Source of the DNA: DAOSWM01 sp035380045 | Lineage (GTDB): Bacteria; Bacteroidota; Bacteroidia; Bacteroidales; Tenuifilaceae | Reading direction: 5' to 3' | Assembly: GCA_035380045.1 (NCBI GenBank) | Contig: DAOSWM010000001.1 | Coordinates: forward strand, 1-64,000 | Length of the DNA: 64,000 nt | Shown here: positions 9,209-18,320 of the stretch, piece by piece | Position numbering within the stretch: position 1 is the first letter of the stretch | Layout of the letters: each line of letters begins with the position of its first letter | Notes under the pieces: generated by a model | Databases searched by the model: none | The model's input: only the letters and a program-made list of their open reading frames with translations | What the model was told of the DNA's origin: nothing | Program-made: the position numbers and the translations under genes

Positions 9209-9240
9209 AAAAAACCGATGAGTATATTCATCGGTTTTTT
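9207..9240. terminator. Bidirectional terminator after the Omp28-like gene
   Basis: An 11-bp stem (AAAACCGATGA, 9211-9221, with 9228-9238) has a 6-base loop, flanked by an A-run and a T-run. It can serve the Omp28 operon and the convergent TonB-domain gene. Confidence 0.88.
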
Positions 9241-9259
9241 ACTTTACAGTTTATCATTG

Positions 9260-9604
9260 CTAAAGTAAATTAAAGTTAACAATTAGTTTTTTTGTGCCAA
9301 TTTCTTTCGAGAACCGAACTGGCCTTTGTTCTAGTTTGTTAAAGTACTCCACAATGTAATCCTCAAATTCACAGCAGGTACCTTTAATGTTAGAAACTTT
9401 TAGTTTCTGATTCTCATCAACCCTAACTATTAGGGTTACAGTTCCTTCTATCCCCCTCTCCTGAGCAACCTCAGGAAAACCAATCCTGTTGTTCAGGTAG
9501 GTGGATAGGTTTTTAACTTCCTTCTCCTTTATGCTTGAAGCATTTGAAAAGGAGATTGCAGCGAAAATCATCACCGCTACTAACGCAAAAACTTTTGTTT
9601 TCAT
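9260..9604 (-). CDS. Small secreted TonB C-terminal-like protein
   Basis: A 114-residue protein with a cleavable signal peptide (about residues 1-22, FSNAS). The remaining 90 residues resemble the TonB C-terminal domain (FPEVAQERGIEGTVTLIVRVDENQKLKV). It lacks the membrane anchor and proline-rich spacer of true TonB, so it probably acts free in the periplasm; similar stand-alone proteins are common in Bacteroidota and have no established role. A CC pair (Cys76-Cys77) is present in the loop. The upstream region has a striking tandem palindrome and a sigma-54-like promoter. Confidence 0.65.
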   Translation of the reverse strand: MKTKVFALVAVMIFAAISFSNASSIKEKEVKNLSTYLNNRIGFPEVAQERGIEGTVTLIVRVDENQKLKVSNIKGTCCEFEDYIVEYFNKLEQRPVRFSKEIGTKKLIVNFNLL

Positions 9605-9650
9605 GGCATTGGATTTTAGTTAGTAATAGGTTTCATGCAATTAATTTATT

Positions 9651-9665
9651 ACTAACTATATGCCA
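9651..9665 (-). promoter_or_regulatory. Weak sigma-54-like promoter for the TonB-domain gene
   Basis: On the minus strand the sequence reads TGGCAT-N5-TAGT. The -24 element is good and the -13 G is kept, but the -12 box is poor. The predicted start near 9640 is about 36 bases before the start codon. It is supported mainly by the palindrome pair 78 and 98 bp upstream. Confidence 0.35.
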
Positions 9666-9733
9666 TTAATTATAATTGGTTATTAAGCAGTTTGTTAAAG
9701 GGAATGTAGGTTTCTTGTTAAAGAAAATATTAA

Positions 9734-9769
9734 TGTACGAATTTGTACACTCGTGTACAAATTCGTACA
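9734..9769. promoter_or_regulatory. Tandem palindromic operator / enhancer-like site
   Basis: A perfect 17-bp inverted repeat with a 2-base spacer (9734-9750 and 9753-9769). Each half is itself a dyad: TGTACGAATTTGTACA at 9734 and TGTACAAATTCGTACA at 9754, 20 bp apart. This is the pattern of two dimer sites for one DNA-binding protein. Related pairs precede four other genes in the window. Confidence 0.6.
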
Positions 9770-9847
9770 CATAATGCATTGAAAATAAGGTGTTTTTAAC
9801 GTTTGTTAGCTTGTAGGTAGCAATGTTAATTGCAAAGTACTTTGGAA

Positions 9848-10732
9848 CTACAATTTCATTCGAGAATTAATCACCTTAACAAACTCCTTCGCAGAAGAAA
9901 TTCTAACTACTTGCTTAGGTATGATTTTGTTATTGAGTTCAACCTGATAGCCAGTTGCTAAAATCGATGCTTTTGGGAACGAATTTAAAAGCTGCTTGAA
10001 AAGGGCTGCAAGCTCTTCCTCGGGAAGGGGATTGATGATTGAAACAAAAAAGTTTGAAACGTTATGATTGGTCCCAATCTCAGTGATATCAGATAAAGGT
10101 ACGCCTTGTCCAAGATATATTGTATGTAAACCTTCCTTTTTAGCATGATATGCGAAGTATAGGATTCCAATTTCATGTAGATCCCCTTCGGGGAGAAAAA
10201 ATAGTATTTTGGAAGCATCAATTTTAGGGCTCGGAAGCTTTTCGGTTTGGGTAATAAGTTTCTCGCGAACAATATTTGAGGCAAAGTGTTCCTGGGCAGG
10301 AGTAATGGTTCCCGATTGCCACAGTAAACCCATCCTACGTTGAAAAGGAACAATTAAATTCTCAAAAGTCCATTCCATCCCTTTTTCCTCAATGGTTTCG
10401 TCTATCTTTTTTGAGAACGATTCACGATCAAAGTTCATGGCCGATACAAAAAAAGCTTCAGGTACTGAGGGTGGTTTTACGTATTTGTTTCCTTCCTCAA
10501 CGGTTTTTCTTATTTCGTCATTGCTCATTCGGGCTACATGGCTAATTTTATATCCCATTTTCAGAAGCAAACTGATATTGAGAGCCAGCTTTAAATCGTC
10601 CTCTGAGTACCTTCGTATGTTCGTGTCGGTACGGTTTGGCGAGAAAACGTTGTAGCGTTTTTCCCAAATACGTATTGTGTGGGCTTTTATTCCTGAAAGG
10701 AGCGATAGCTCCTTTATACTATATACAACCAT
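9848..10732 (-). CDS. MerR-family regulator with cobalamin-binding domain (CarH/LitR-like)
   Basis: A 294-residue protein. Residues 1-70 are a MerR winged helix (YSIKELSLLSGIKAHTIRIWEKRY). Residues about 90-165 fit the B12-binding four-helix cap with the W-x9-EH signature (Trp138, Glu148, His149) that in CarH touches the upper face of adenosylcobalamin. Residues about 175-290 are the Rossmann B12 domain with D-x-H-x-x-G (Asp184, His186, Gly189), where His is the lower cobalt ligand. Characterised relatives are light-sensing repressors that lose their grip when AdoCbl is photolysed. No carotenoid or photolyase genes are adjacent, so its targets are unknown; its own promoter or distant genes are possible. 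Confidence 0.85.
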   Translation of the reverse strand: MVVYSIKELSLLSGIKAHTIRIWEKRYNVFSPNRTDTNIRRYSEDDLKLALNISLLLKMGYKISHVARMSNDEIRKTVEEGNKYVKPPSVPEAFFVSAMNFDRESFSKKIDETIEEKGMEWTFENLIVPFQRRMGLLWQSGTITPAQEHFASNIVREKLITQTEKLPSPKIDASKILFFLPEGDLHEIGILYFAYHAKKEGLHTIYLGQGVPLSDITEIGTNHNVSNFFVSIINPLPEEELAALFKQLLNSFPKASILATGYQVELNNKIIPKQVVRISSAKEFVKVINSRMKL

Positions 10733-10868
10733 ATTGTTTTTTGTTTAATAAAACATTAAACATTATAAATACAATTTAGTTCAAATTATTTGAATAAAGC
10801 AACATACAATGTACTTTTTTTAAAAACGATTGTTTAATATATAAGGCAGTGAGGTATAAAGGAACTTT

Positions 10869-11522
10869 CTATTCTTGCAACTTTCTAATTAATAATAGTC
10901 CGTCACGAAGAGGTAGTAAAACTTGCTCAAGCCGATAATCTGTGGCAACCATGTTGTTAAAGATTCGAACACCATGGGTGAAGGGATCGTTGGCATTGTT
11001 ATCGAGCACTTTCCCTCCCCAAAGTACATTGTCGGCAATAATAAAACCTCCGGTTTTAGTTTTTGGCATTACAGCTTCGAGGTATTTTGGATACTCTCGT
11101 TTGTCGCCATCAATGAGCACCAGATCAAAATCTATATTCAATGTAGGGATTATCTCAAGGGCGTTTCCAACGTGTTGAGTAATCCTTTTTTCCAGCCCCG
11201 ATTTTCGGAAATAATCTATACTTACCTCGCACACTTCATCATTTACTTCAATGGTGTGGATATGACCGTTAAATTCAAGTCCTTTCGCCATGCAAATTGT
11301 GGAGTAACCTGTAAATGTTCCAATTTCGAGAACTTGTTTTGGGTTTAGCATTCGACAAATAAATTCAAGGAATTTCCCTTGAGTAGATCCGCTTAGCATT
11401 CTGGGGTGGAATGTAGTAAGGTGTGTGAAACGATTTAAATCATACAAAACTTCGTCCTCAGGTGTGGTGTGTTTCAGAATGTACTCTTCCAAATCGTTGT
11501 TTATGGAGTTGAACAGATTCAT
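10869..11522 (-). CDS. Class I SAM-dependent O-methyltransferase (family 3, COMT-like)
   Basis: A 217-residue cytoplasmic enzyme of the catechol/caffeoyl-CoA O-methyltransferase type. VLEIGTFTGYST is the SAM-binding glycine motif. LVLIDGDKREYPKYL and IIADNVLWGGKV hold the acidic metal ligands (Asp in DGD and Asp in ADN). Members methylate hydroxyl groups of small molecules or, as with TrmR, tRNA wobble uridines; the substrate here is not readable. Its start codon abuts the stop of the M16 peptidase gene, so both are read from one transcript. Confidence 0.85.
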   Translation of the reverse strand: MNLFNSINNDLEEYILKHTTPEDEVLYDLNRFTHLTTFHPRMLSGSTQGKFLEFICRMLNPKQVLEIGTFTGYSTICMAKGLEFNGHIHTIEVNDEVCEVSIDYFRKSGLEKRITQHVGNALEIIPTLNIDFDLVLIDGDKREYPKYLEAVMPKTKTGGFIIADNVLWGGKVLDNNANDPFTHGVRIFNNMVATDYRLEQVLLPLRDGLLLIRKLQE

Positions 11523-12743
11523 TTACTTGTAAATTAATGTGGAAAGATTGCTTTCGCAAAGAATTTCGTTTGCAATGTTGATTAGCTCGCTTGAAGAAAT
11601 TCCTTCAATAAGCTTGTTAACCTCCTCCAGATTGTCAACTTCATTGTAAACAAGTACGCTTCGTGCAGCATTTAGCATAAGAATTTCACTGTTTTCACTG
11701 GCAATGGCCATTTGCCCAATAAGTTGGCGTTTAGCCTTAAAAAGTTGAAGTACGCCCAACTTTTCATTCCTAATTCTGGAAAGTTCTCGCTGAACCAGCT
11801 CCATTGATTTACTGAAGTTTGCCTTGTCGGATCCAAAGTACACAGAAAAAACCCCAGTGTCAGTGTAGGGTGTGTAGTTCGATTCCACATTGTAAGCATA
11901 CCCACTTTTTTCTCTTAAACTTAGGTTTAGTCTGGAATTTTGTCCTGGCCCTCCTAGTATGTTGTTCAGCAAAAACATTCCAATGCGTTTTGGATGTATT
12001 AAATGGTATGCCGTACAACCTACGATGCAGTGTTGCTGGTACGTATTTTTTTTAACCGATAAACTGTACGGAACGTATGAATTTATTGCTGTTCGTTGTT
12101 GTTCTCGAATAGATTTTTGAACAGAGCCCAGGTACCTTTCGGCCAATTTTTTTACTCGAAAGAAAGGAACATTACCAATGGAACAAAAAACAATTTGGTC
12201 CGTGGTGTAGTTTCGTTCCATGAAGTTAGCTATATGGGTACGGTTAAACCGTTTAATATGCTTTTTAGTCCCGAGAATATTTCTTCCAAAGGGATGGTTT
12301 GGAAATATAAGTTCTTCAAAATCATCAAAAATAAGTTCCGATGGGGAGTCCTTGTATGAGTTGATTTCATCGAGAATTACCTCTTTCTCTTTCTCCAACT
12401 CTTTTTCGGGGAAGGTCGAATGAAATACTATGTCGGATATCAATTCTATTGCACGATGAAAATCATTTTTTAGGAAAGTGGCATGAATTACGGTTTCCTC
12501 CTTGGTTGTGTAGGCATTTAGCTCGCCCCCAACATCCTCAAGACGACTCATTATGTGGAACGCTTTTCTCCTCTTGGTTCCTTTAAAAAATACATGTTCA
12601 ATGAAGTGTGCTATCCCATGCTCCTGGTCAAGCTCGTCGCGAGTCCCTGCATTAATCATAATACAAGCATATGCCACGGGTGAATTAGTGTGCTTGTGAG
12701 CTATCCTAATGCCGTTTTGAAGCGTGAACAGTTCGAATTCCAT
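11523..12743 (-). CDS. M16 (pitrilysin/insulinase) family zinc peptidase, single-unit form
   Basis: A 406-residue protein with the inverted zinc motif HFIEH (His46, Glu49, His50) and the distant ligand Glu126 in EKEVILDE, so it should be an active protease half. Residues about 160-400 are the second, inactive M16 repeat. No signal peptide is visible, so it is probably cytoplasmic, like the processing-peptidase relatives of Bacteroidota. It is followed without a gap by the methyltransferase gene. Substrates are unknown. Confidence 0.87.
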   Translation of the reverse strand: MEFELFTLQNGIRIAHKHTNSPVAYACIMINAGTRDELDQEHGIAHFIEHVFFKGTKRRKAFHIMSRLEDVGGELNAYTTKEETVIHATFLKNDFHRAIELISDIVFHSTFPEKELEKEKEVILDEINSYKDSPSELIFDDFEELIFPNHPFGRNILGTKKHIKRFNRTHIANFMERNYTTDQIVFCSIGNVPFFRVKKLAERYLGSVQKSIREQQRTAINSYVPYSLSVKKNTYQQHCIVGCTAYHLIHPKRIGMFLLNNILGGPGQNSRLNLSLREKSGYAYNVESNYTPYTDTGVFSVYFGSDKANFSKSMELVQRELSRIRNEKLGVLQLFKAKRQLIGQMAIASENSEILMLNAARSVLVYNEVDNLEEVNKLIEGISSSELINIANEILCESNLSTLIYK

Positions 12744-12841
12744 TGGCTAAAAATTAATTTGCAAACCTAATGGAAATGAATTGAATGAGCAAGGTTGTTT
12801 TATTATTTTAAAAAAAAGTTTTCAAAATTGGTGCTATGAGG

Positions 12842-12872
12842 TTTGGAGTAAAAGAAAAAACGTATATATTTG
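12842..12872 (+). promoter_or_regulatory. Housekeeping promoter of tRNA-Phe (TTTG-N19-TAnnTTTG)
   Basis: TTTG at 12842-12845 is followed after exactly 19 bases by TATATTTG at 12865-12872. This is the Bacteroidota -33/-7 pattern, and the transcript would start a few bases before the tRNA at 12888. Confidence 0.75.
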
Positions 12873-12887
12873 CACCGCATTTGCGCT

Positions 12888-12960
12888 GGTGCCATAGCTC
12901 AGTTGGTAGAGCAAAGGACTGAAAATCCTTGTGTCCGTGGTTCGATTCCACGTGGCACCA
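12888..12960 (+). tRNA. tRNA-Phe (GAA)
   Basis: A 73-base cloverleaf: acceptor stem GGTGCCA / TGGCACC, D arm GCTC-AGTTGGTA-GAGC, anticodon stem AAGGA/TCCTT with loop CTGAAAA (anticodon GAA), variable GTGTC, T arm CGTGG-TTCGATT-CCACG, discriminator A. CCA is not encoded. A terminator follows immediately, so it is a single-gene transcript. Confidence 0.97.
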
Positions 12961-12965
12961 CAAAA

Positions 12966-12996
12966 AGCCCGCTTGTCATGTACAAGCGGGTTTTTT
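12966..12996 (+). terminator. Terminator of tRNA-Phe
   Basis: Stem CCCGCTTGT / ACAAGCGGG (12968-12976 with 12982-12990), 5-base loop, then six T. Confidence 0.9.
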
Positions 12997-13016
12997 GTTT
13001 TAAAATGGGGCTTTAG

Positions 13017-13053
13017 TGTTCGTTTTCGAACATTAAATATACGGAATTGTACA
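13017..13053. promoter_or_regulatory. Paired palindromes upstream of the FtsX permease gene
   Basis: TGTTCGTTTTCGAACA (13017-13032) is a perfect dyad. TATACGGAATTGTACA (13038-13053) is a degenerate copy 21 bp further on. The nearer copy is centred 66 bp before the -24 GG at 13111, the same distance as at the second permease gene (59994-60081). Confidence 0.6.
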
Positions 13054-13109
13054 TATTTTTTATGCTATATAAAAATGTAATACAATATAAATCAGTATTA
13101 TAATTCGAT

Positions 13110-13124
13110 TGGCATAGAATGTGG
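13110..13124 (+). promoter_or_regulatory. Candidate sigma-54 promoter of the FtsX permease / DUF5916 operon
   Basis: TTGGCAT is followed by GTGG at the -12 position; GG and the -13 G have the correct spacing but the -12 C is replaced by G. The predicted start near 13135 is about 39 bases before the ATG at 13174. Support comes from the paired dyads upstream. Confidence 0.45.
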
Positions 13125-13173
13125 TTGTTTTTTGTTGAATTTTTATTGTAATATAATTTCAAAACCAACAACC

Positions 13174-15588
13174 ATGATTCTAAATTATCTAAAGGTTTCC
13201 GTTCGGAATCTTATATCGCAAAGAGGGTACTCGTTAATTAATATTTTTGGACTTGCAGTAGGTATTGCCAGCGCGCTGCTCATTATGTTATATGTTATTG
13301 ATGAATTCAGCTACGATAAGTTTCATCCCAATGCAAAAAATATACATAGAATTTGCCTCGATGCAAAAATTCAGGATACAGAGCTGATTGGGCCCATTAG
13401 CTGTGTACCAATTGGCCCAACTTCAGTAAATAACTATCCCGATATTGTAAATTTCACTCGGGTTTTCACATTCTCAGGGGAACCCGTAGTTCGTTTCGAG
13501 GATAAAACTTTCGTTGAGAAAAAGGTGTTTTTCGTTGATTCAACTTTTTTCCAGGTATTTGATGGGTTCACATTGTTGCGAGGGGATAAGTACGATGTGC
13601 TAAAACGCCCAAACCAAATGGTAATGACAGAGTCCACTGCTTTTCGATACTTTGGGAACGATAACCCAATAGGGAAAATTGTTAAGTATGGACAGGATGA
13701 AACAAACTACGAGGTAGTGGGTGTGGTTGCCGATATACCAAGTAATAGCCACATGAAGTTTGACATTGCTTGCTCGTTTGTTACATTACCCATGGCGCAA
13801 AGCACTTTTTGGATAGGCAATAATAACTATACTTACCTTCTATTACAGGACAACCTTGACCCTAAGGAAGTTGACAAAAGGTTTGTGGAATTGGTAAACA
13901 CATACGCAGGCCCACAGTTCGAACAATTTGCTGGTTTTTCCACTGAGGAGTTCGAAAGTAAAGGTAACAGATACTCGTACTTCACTCAGCCACTTCTCGG
14001 TATTCATCTTAAGTCGAATTTGGCTTTTGAAATGGAGAAAGGTGGAAATCTCACGATGGTATATGTTTTCATGCTTATTGCCATATTCATTCTGGTAATT
14101 GCAGCTATAAATTTTATGAATCTTTCTACTGCTCGCTCTGCGAAGAGAGCCAAAGAGGTTGGAGTAAGAAAGGTTGTTGGTTCAACACGTTCAAGGTTAA
14201 TTGGTCAGTTCTTAACCGAATCGGTTACAGTTGCTACCATTTCGTTAGTTATTGCAGTTATACTTATTATCCTGGCTATACCATCTTTTAATAGCATCGC
14301 AGGGAAACAACTTACCTTAACCTCATTACCTGTTGCAGCTACAGTAGCTATTGTTTTAGCCACAATACTTATTGTTGGTTTTGCTGCAGGGAGCTACCCC
14401 GCATTCTTTTTAGCTAGCTTCGAGCCAATTAAGGTTCTAAAGGGGAAACTCAGAACTGGAATGAAGAATAGTTTGCTACGAGGCGGATTGGTGGTGGTTC
14501 AGTTTACAATTACAATTGGCTTACTTGTTTCAACCTTTGTTGTTTACAACCAAATTTCGTACATACGGAATAAGGATTTGGGTTATAACAATAAAAACAT
14601 TCTTGTTATCAATAGGCCCTACGCAATTGTTCAGGAAAAAAGAGATGCATTCATTGAGGAGTTAAAAAAGATTCCTAACGTTGAAGCGGTTTCTCGCTCT
14701 TCGTCACTCCCAACTACAATAATTGGAAACACAGTAATGCAAAAACAGGGTGCCCCAAGTGACGAGATGAACTCATTCAACTTTTTCTATGCGCACTACG
14801 ATTTCGATAGGGTGATGGGCTTACGTTTAGTTGAGGGCCGTTACTTTAACCGGGATTTTGCAAGTGATTCATCAGCAATGATTATTAACCAGGCTGCTGT
14901 TAATGCATTTGGTTTCGATGGTGATGCCGTTGGGCAAATTGTAATGATGAATGGAACGGAGGAGAGAACCGTTGTTGGAGTCGTTGAAGATTTTCACTAC
15001 GAAACATTACATCAAAAAGTAAGCCCACTGGTTATTGCAAGCCATCCAGTTTACACATATATTCCTATAAGAATTGGAAGTGCAAATAGGAAAGAAACAA
15101 TACAGAGGATAGAGGCCAAATGGAAAGAATTTGTGGGCGATCAGGATTTTGATTATTTTTTCCTCGACCAAGCTGTTGATAATCAGTATAGCGATGAGAA
15201 ACGTGCTGGCATTCTCTTCTCTAGCTTTAGTATACTGGCAATTATAATTGCATCGCTCGGTTTGCTTGGGCTTTCTTCGTATTCAGCAGAACAGCGAACC
15301 CGTGAAATTGGTATTCGAAAAGTAATGGGTGCTAACGTTCCTAGCGTGGTTTGGTTGCTACTCAATGAGATTAATCGGCTTTTCTTAATTTCAACTTTGG
15401 TTGCATGGCCTATTGCGTGGTATTTAATGAAGGGTTGGCTCGAAAATTTTACTTTCAGAATTAAATTATCACCAACCATCTTTATTGCAGCTTCATTGTT
15501 GGCGTACCTAATTGCAGTATTAACTGTTAGTTATCAGGCGTTTAAAGCAGCAAGAACGAATCCATCAATAACTTTGAAGTACGAGTAA
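13174..15588 (+). CDS. ABC transporter permease with two FtsX/MacB domains
   Basis: An 804-residue membrane protein starting at the ATG at 13174 (MILNYLKVSVRNL); longer frames start upstream of the predicted promoter start. It has the N-terminal MacB periplasmic core after the first membrane helix, an FtsX triple-helix block at about residues 290-420 (NFMNLSTARSAKRAKEVGVRKVVG), another helix near 435-455, a second periplasmic core, and a second FtsX block at about 680-800 (SAEQRTREIGIRKVMGA). Such long double-repeat permeases of Bacteroidota work with a separate MacB-type ATPase, which is not encoded here. The gene is followed after 48 bases by the DUF5916 gene on the same strand. Confidence 0.88.
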   Translation: MILNYLKVSVRNLISQRGYSLINIFGLAVGIASALLIMLYVIDEFSYDKFHPNAKNIHRICLDAKIQDTELIGPISCVPIGPTSVNNYPDIVNFTRVFTFSGEPVVRFEDKTFVEKKVFFVDSTFFQVFDGFTLLRGDKYDVLKRPNQMVMTESTAFRYFGNDNPIGKIVKYGQDETNYEVVGVVADIPSNSHMKFDIACSFVTLPMAQSTFWIGNNNYTYLLLQDNLDPKEVDKRFVELVNTYAGPQFEQFAGFSTEEFESKGNRYSYFTQPLLGIHLKSNLAFEMEKGGNLTMVYVFMLIAIFILVIAAINFMNLSTARSAKRAKEVGVRKVVGSTRSRLIGQFLTESVTVATISLVIAVILIILAIPSFNSIAGKQLTLTSLPVAATVAIVLATILIVGFAAGSYPAFFLASFEPIKVLKGKLRTGMKNSLLRGGLVVVQFTITIGLLVSTFVVYNQISYIRNKDLGYNNKNILVINRPYAIVQEKRDAFIEELKKIPNVEAVSRSSSLPTTIIGNTVMQKQGAPSDEMNSFNFFYAHYDFDRVMGLRLVEGRYFNRDFASDSSAMIINQAAVNAFGFDGDAVGQIVMMNGTEERTVVGVVEDFHYETLHQKVSPLVIASHPVYTYIPIRIGSANRKETIQRIEAKWKEFVGDQDFDYFFLDQAVDNQYSDEKRAGILFSSFSILAIIIASLGLLGLSSYSAEQRTREIGIRKVMGANVPSVVWLLLNEINRLFLISTLVAWPIAWYLMKGWLENFTFRIKLSPTIFIAASLLAYLIAVLTVSYQAFKAARTNPSITLKYE

Positions 15589-15636
15589 TTTTCTTGTAAG
15601 ATTCTGACTACAGGTTCAACTTAAAACTGGGTTATT

Positions 15637-18270
15637 ATGAAAATGCTGAAAAGGATAAGAGTACTCATTGCGAGTTTGCTAGCTATAGTTTCTGCCTTTT
15701 CAGCAAACTCGCAGGAAAAACGAGTTGCAACGGCGTATAGAATTGAGGGTGAAGCACCCAAAATTGACGGTTTTGTTGATGACGAAGCATGGAAAGCCGT
15801 TGAATGGCAGGATAATTTTACCCAGCAGCAACCCTACGATGGGAAGGCTCCATCGCAGAAAACAGAATTTAAGATTCTGTATAATAACAATAGTATTTTT
15901 GCAGCTATCCGTTCCTGGGATACAAACCCTGACAGCATTGTGAGTCGGCTTTCGCGTCGTGATGAGGGCGATGGCGATGCTATTGGTATCGAGTTCGATT
16001 CGTATCATGATTATCAAACTGCCTTTTCGTTCATTGTTTTCTCATCGGGTGTTAAGCACGAAAAATTAATTACTTCCGATGGAGGAAGCGAGGACGTTAG
16101 CTGGGATGCCATTTGGAGTGCAAAAACCAGCATTGACGACAAAGGTTGGATTGCTGAAATTGAAATTCCCCTAAACCAGCTTAGGTTTAACAATAACGAA
16201 GTGCAGGAGTGGGGGCTTCAGGTTGGTCGATACATTTTTCGCAAGGACGAACTTTCCCTCTGGCAACCAATTCCCCGCGATGCCCCAGGCTGGGTTCATC
16301 AGTTCGGAATATTAAAAGGAATTAAGGGTGTACACCCTAAGCGTCAGGTTGAAATTGCCCCCTACGTGGTGGGGCAAGTTGAGCGATTTGAAGAAGAGGA
16401 AGGCAATCCCTTCGCTACAGGGAAACGACACTCTTTTAATGGTGGACTTGATGCAAAAATTGGAATAACTAACGACTTTACGCTCGACCTAACTGTGAAC
16501 CCTGATTTTGGCCAGGTAGAAGCCGATCCATCGGAAGTAAATCTTACCGCATTCGAAACATATTTCCCCGAGAAGCGCCCCTTTTTCATCGAAGGGAAGA
16601 ATTTATTCGATTTTAACTTCTCTCCTGGCGATGGCGATGGCGCTCTTGAAAATCTATTCTACTCACGCAGAATAGGGCGCCACCCCAAAGGCGATCCTGA
16701 TATTGGGGATGATGAGTACAGTAAAATTCCCGAAACAACTTCAATACTAGGTGCCGCAAAGGTTACTGGTAAAACCCAGAAGGGGTTCTCGGTTGGAATA
16801 ATGGAGGCCATTACCGCTCGAGAGGAAGCAGAAATTTTTTCGAATGGCGATTACAGGTACGAAGCCGTTGAGCCCCTTACCAGCTACCTTGTGGCAAGCG
16901 CAAATAAGGAGTTTAATGAGAGCAACACTCGCATTGCCACTGTTTTCACTTCAACCAACCGGCAAATCACCAATGATGAGCTGAACTTTATGCATAAAAA
17001 TGCGTTTTCGGGTGGAGTTAACTTTATGCATCAATGGAATAACAAGAATTACTACTTACTTTTTAAATCTGCATTTAGCAGGGTTGAAGGTAACCCCGAG
17101 GCAATTGTTGAAACCCAAACTGCATCGAGTAGGTATTTTCAGCGTTCCGATGCAACCCATGTTAGCGTTGATTCATCGCGCACAAGTTTAACGGGTTGCG
17201 GAGGATTGCTAGGGATTGGCAAGGGTGGCGAGGGCCGATGGAGATACATGGCGTTTGTTTCATGGAAATCGCCTGAGTTTGAAATTAACGATGTTGGTTT
17301 TGTAAGAACAGTTGACGACATTTTTCAAGTTTTCTGGGTGGGTTACCGAATTTTCGAACCCTTCTCGGTATTCCGAAACTTTAGCCTTAACATGAACCAA
17401 TGGACTGGGCACAATTTTGCCGGTGAGCGTGGTTACTGGGGAGGAAACGTAAATTTTAATGCTCAGTTTAAAAACTACTGGAACGGAGGAGCCTACGTTG
17501 GTCATCAGGGTGAATCGTTAAGTTTCTCCGCTCTGAGGGGAGGCCCGGCTCTGATAATTCCTGGAGGTTGGAACGAGAACTTTTGGGTAAGTACCGATGG
17601 AAGGAAAAAATTAACATCAACATTTAGTACAAGTTACTTTAAAAGCATAAACTCTGAGTCGTATCACTTTGCATTTGGGGTTAACTATAAACCAAGCAAA
17701 GCGCTTGTGCTGTCTGTTTCTCCTTTTGTGAACGGAACAACCAAAAAGATACAGTTTGTTGATAACTTCGAATATGGAAACATTGTGAGCTATGTGAATG
17801 CCAGTATCGACCAGTTTACCTGCTTGCTTGAGTTTAGAGCAAACCTGAGTATAACTCCCGATCTTTCAATTCAGTATTATGGTCGCCCATTTATTGCCAA
17901 AGGCAAATATTCCGATTTCAAAAAAATAACTAACTCCAGAGCAGAGAAGTTTTCTGATCGCTTCGAGGTTTTCTCCAATTCTCAGATTACCTATAACACC
18001 GATGATGATGTATACATGGTTGATGAAAACGTTGATGGGATTACGGATTACTCGTTCGATAATCCTGATTTCAATTTCCGCGATTTTCAGTCGAATTTGG
18101 TAATTCGTTGGGAGTACAAGCCGGGATCAACAGTTTTCTTAGTATGGACACAAGGACGACAGTACTCTGATATAGATTATAGTACAAATTTTAAAAATAC
18201 AGTTTCCGACCTTTTTGATGAATATCCCCACAATATCTTCCTGGTAAAACTTTCCTACAGGTTTTACTAG
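15637..18270 (+). CDS. DUF5916 outer-membrane protein with N-terminal CBM9-like domain
   Basis: An 877-residue secreted protein. Residues 1-25 are a signal peptide (SANSQ). Residues about 30-225 are a family 9 carbohydrate-binding-like sandwich (PKIDGFVDDEAWKAVEW). The rest is DUF5916, a long beta-rich region with the hallmark LTVNPDFGQVEADPSEVNLTAFETYFPEKRPFF, and the protein ends YRFY like an outer-membrane barrel. Function is unknown; despite the CBM-like fold no glycosidase signature is present. It lies directly downstream of the FtsX permease and probably shares its promoter, which would tie it to envelope stress or export; that is inference. Confidence 0.82.
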   Translation: MKMLKRIRVLIASLLAIVSAFSANSQEKRVATAYRIEGEAPKIDGFVDDEAWKAVEWQDNFTQQQPYDGKAPSQKTEFKILYNNNSIFAAIRSWDTNPDSIVSRLSRRDEGDGDAIGIEFDSYHDYQTAFSFIVFSSGVKHEKLITSDGGSEDVSWDAIWSAKTSIDDKGWIAEIEIPLNQLRFNNNEVQEWGLQVGRYIFRKDELSLWQPIPRDAPGWVHQFGILKGIKGVHPKRQVEIAPYVVGQVERFEEEEGNPFATGKRHSFNGGLDAKIGITNDFTLDLTVNPDFGQVEADPSEVNLTAFETYFPEKRPFFIEGKNLFDFNFSPGDGDGALENLFYSRRIGRHPKGDPDIGDDEYSKIPETTSILGAAKVTGKTQKGFSVGIMEAITAREEAEIFSNGDYRYEAVEPLTSYLVASANKEFNESNTRIATVFTSTNRQITNDELNFMHKNAFSGGVNFMHQWNNKNYYLLFKSAFSRVEGNPEAIVETQTASSRYFQRSDATHVSVDSSRTSLTGCGGLLGIGKGGEGRWRYMAFVSWKSPEFEINDVGFVRTVDDIFQVFWVGYRIFEPFSVFRNFSLNMNQWTGHNFAGERGYWGGNVNFNAQFKNYWNGGAYVGHQGESLSFSALRGGPALIIPGGWNENFWVSTDGRKKLTSTFSTSYFKSINSESYHFAFGVNYKPSKALVLSVSPFVNGTTKKIQFVDNFEYGNIVSYVNASIDQFTCLLEFRANLSITPDLSIQYYGRPFIAKGKYSDFKKITNSRAEKFSDRFEVFSNSQITYNTDDDVYMVDENVDGITDYSFDNPDFNFRDFQSNLVIRWEYKPGSTVFLVWTQGRQYSDIDYSTNFKNTVSDLFDEYPHNIFLVKLSYRFY

Positions 18271-18320
18271 TAATGCATCCCATTTTAGGGTTATGTAGGA
18301 TAATAGAGCTGATTTTTCAT

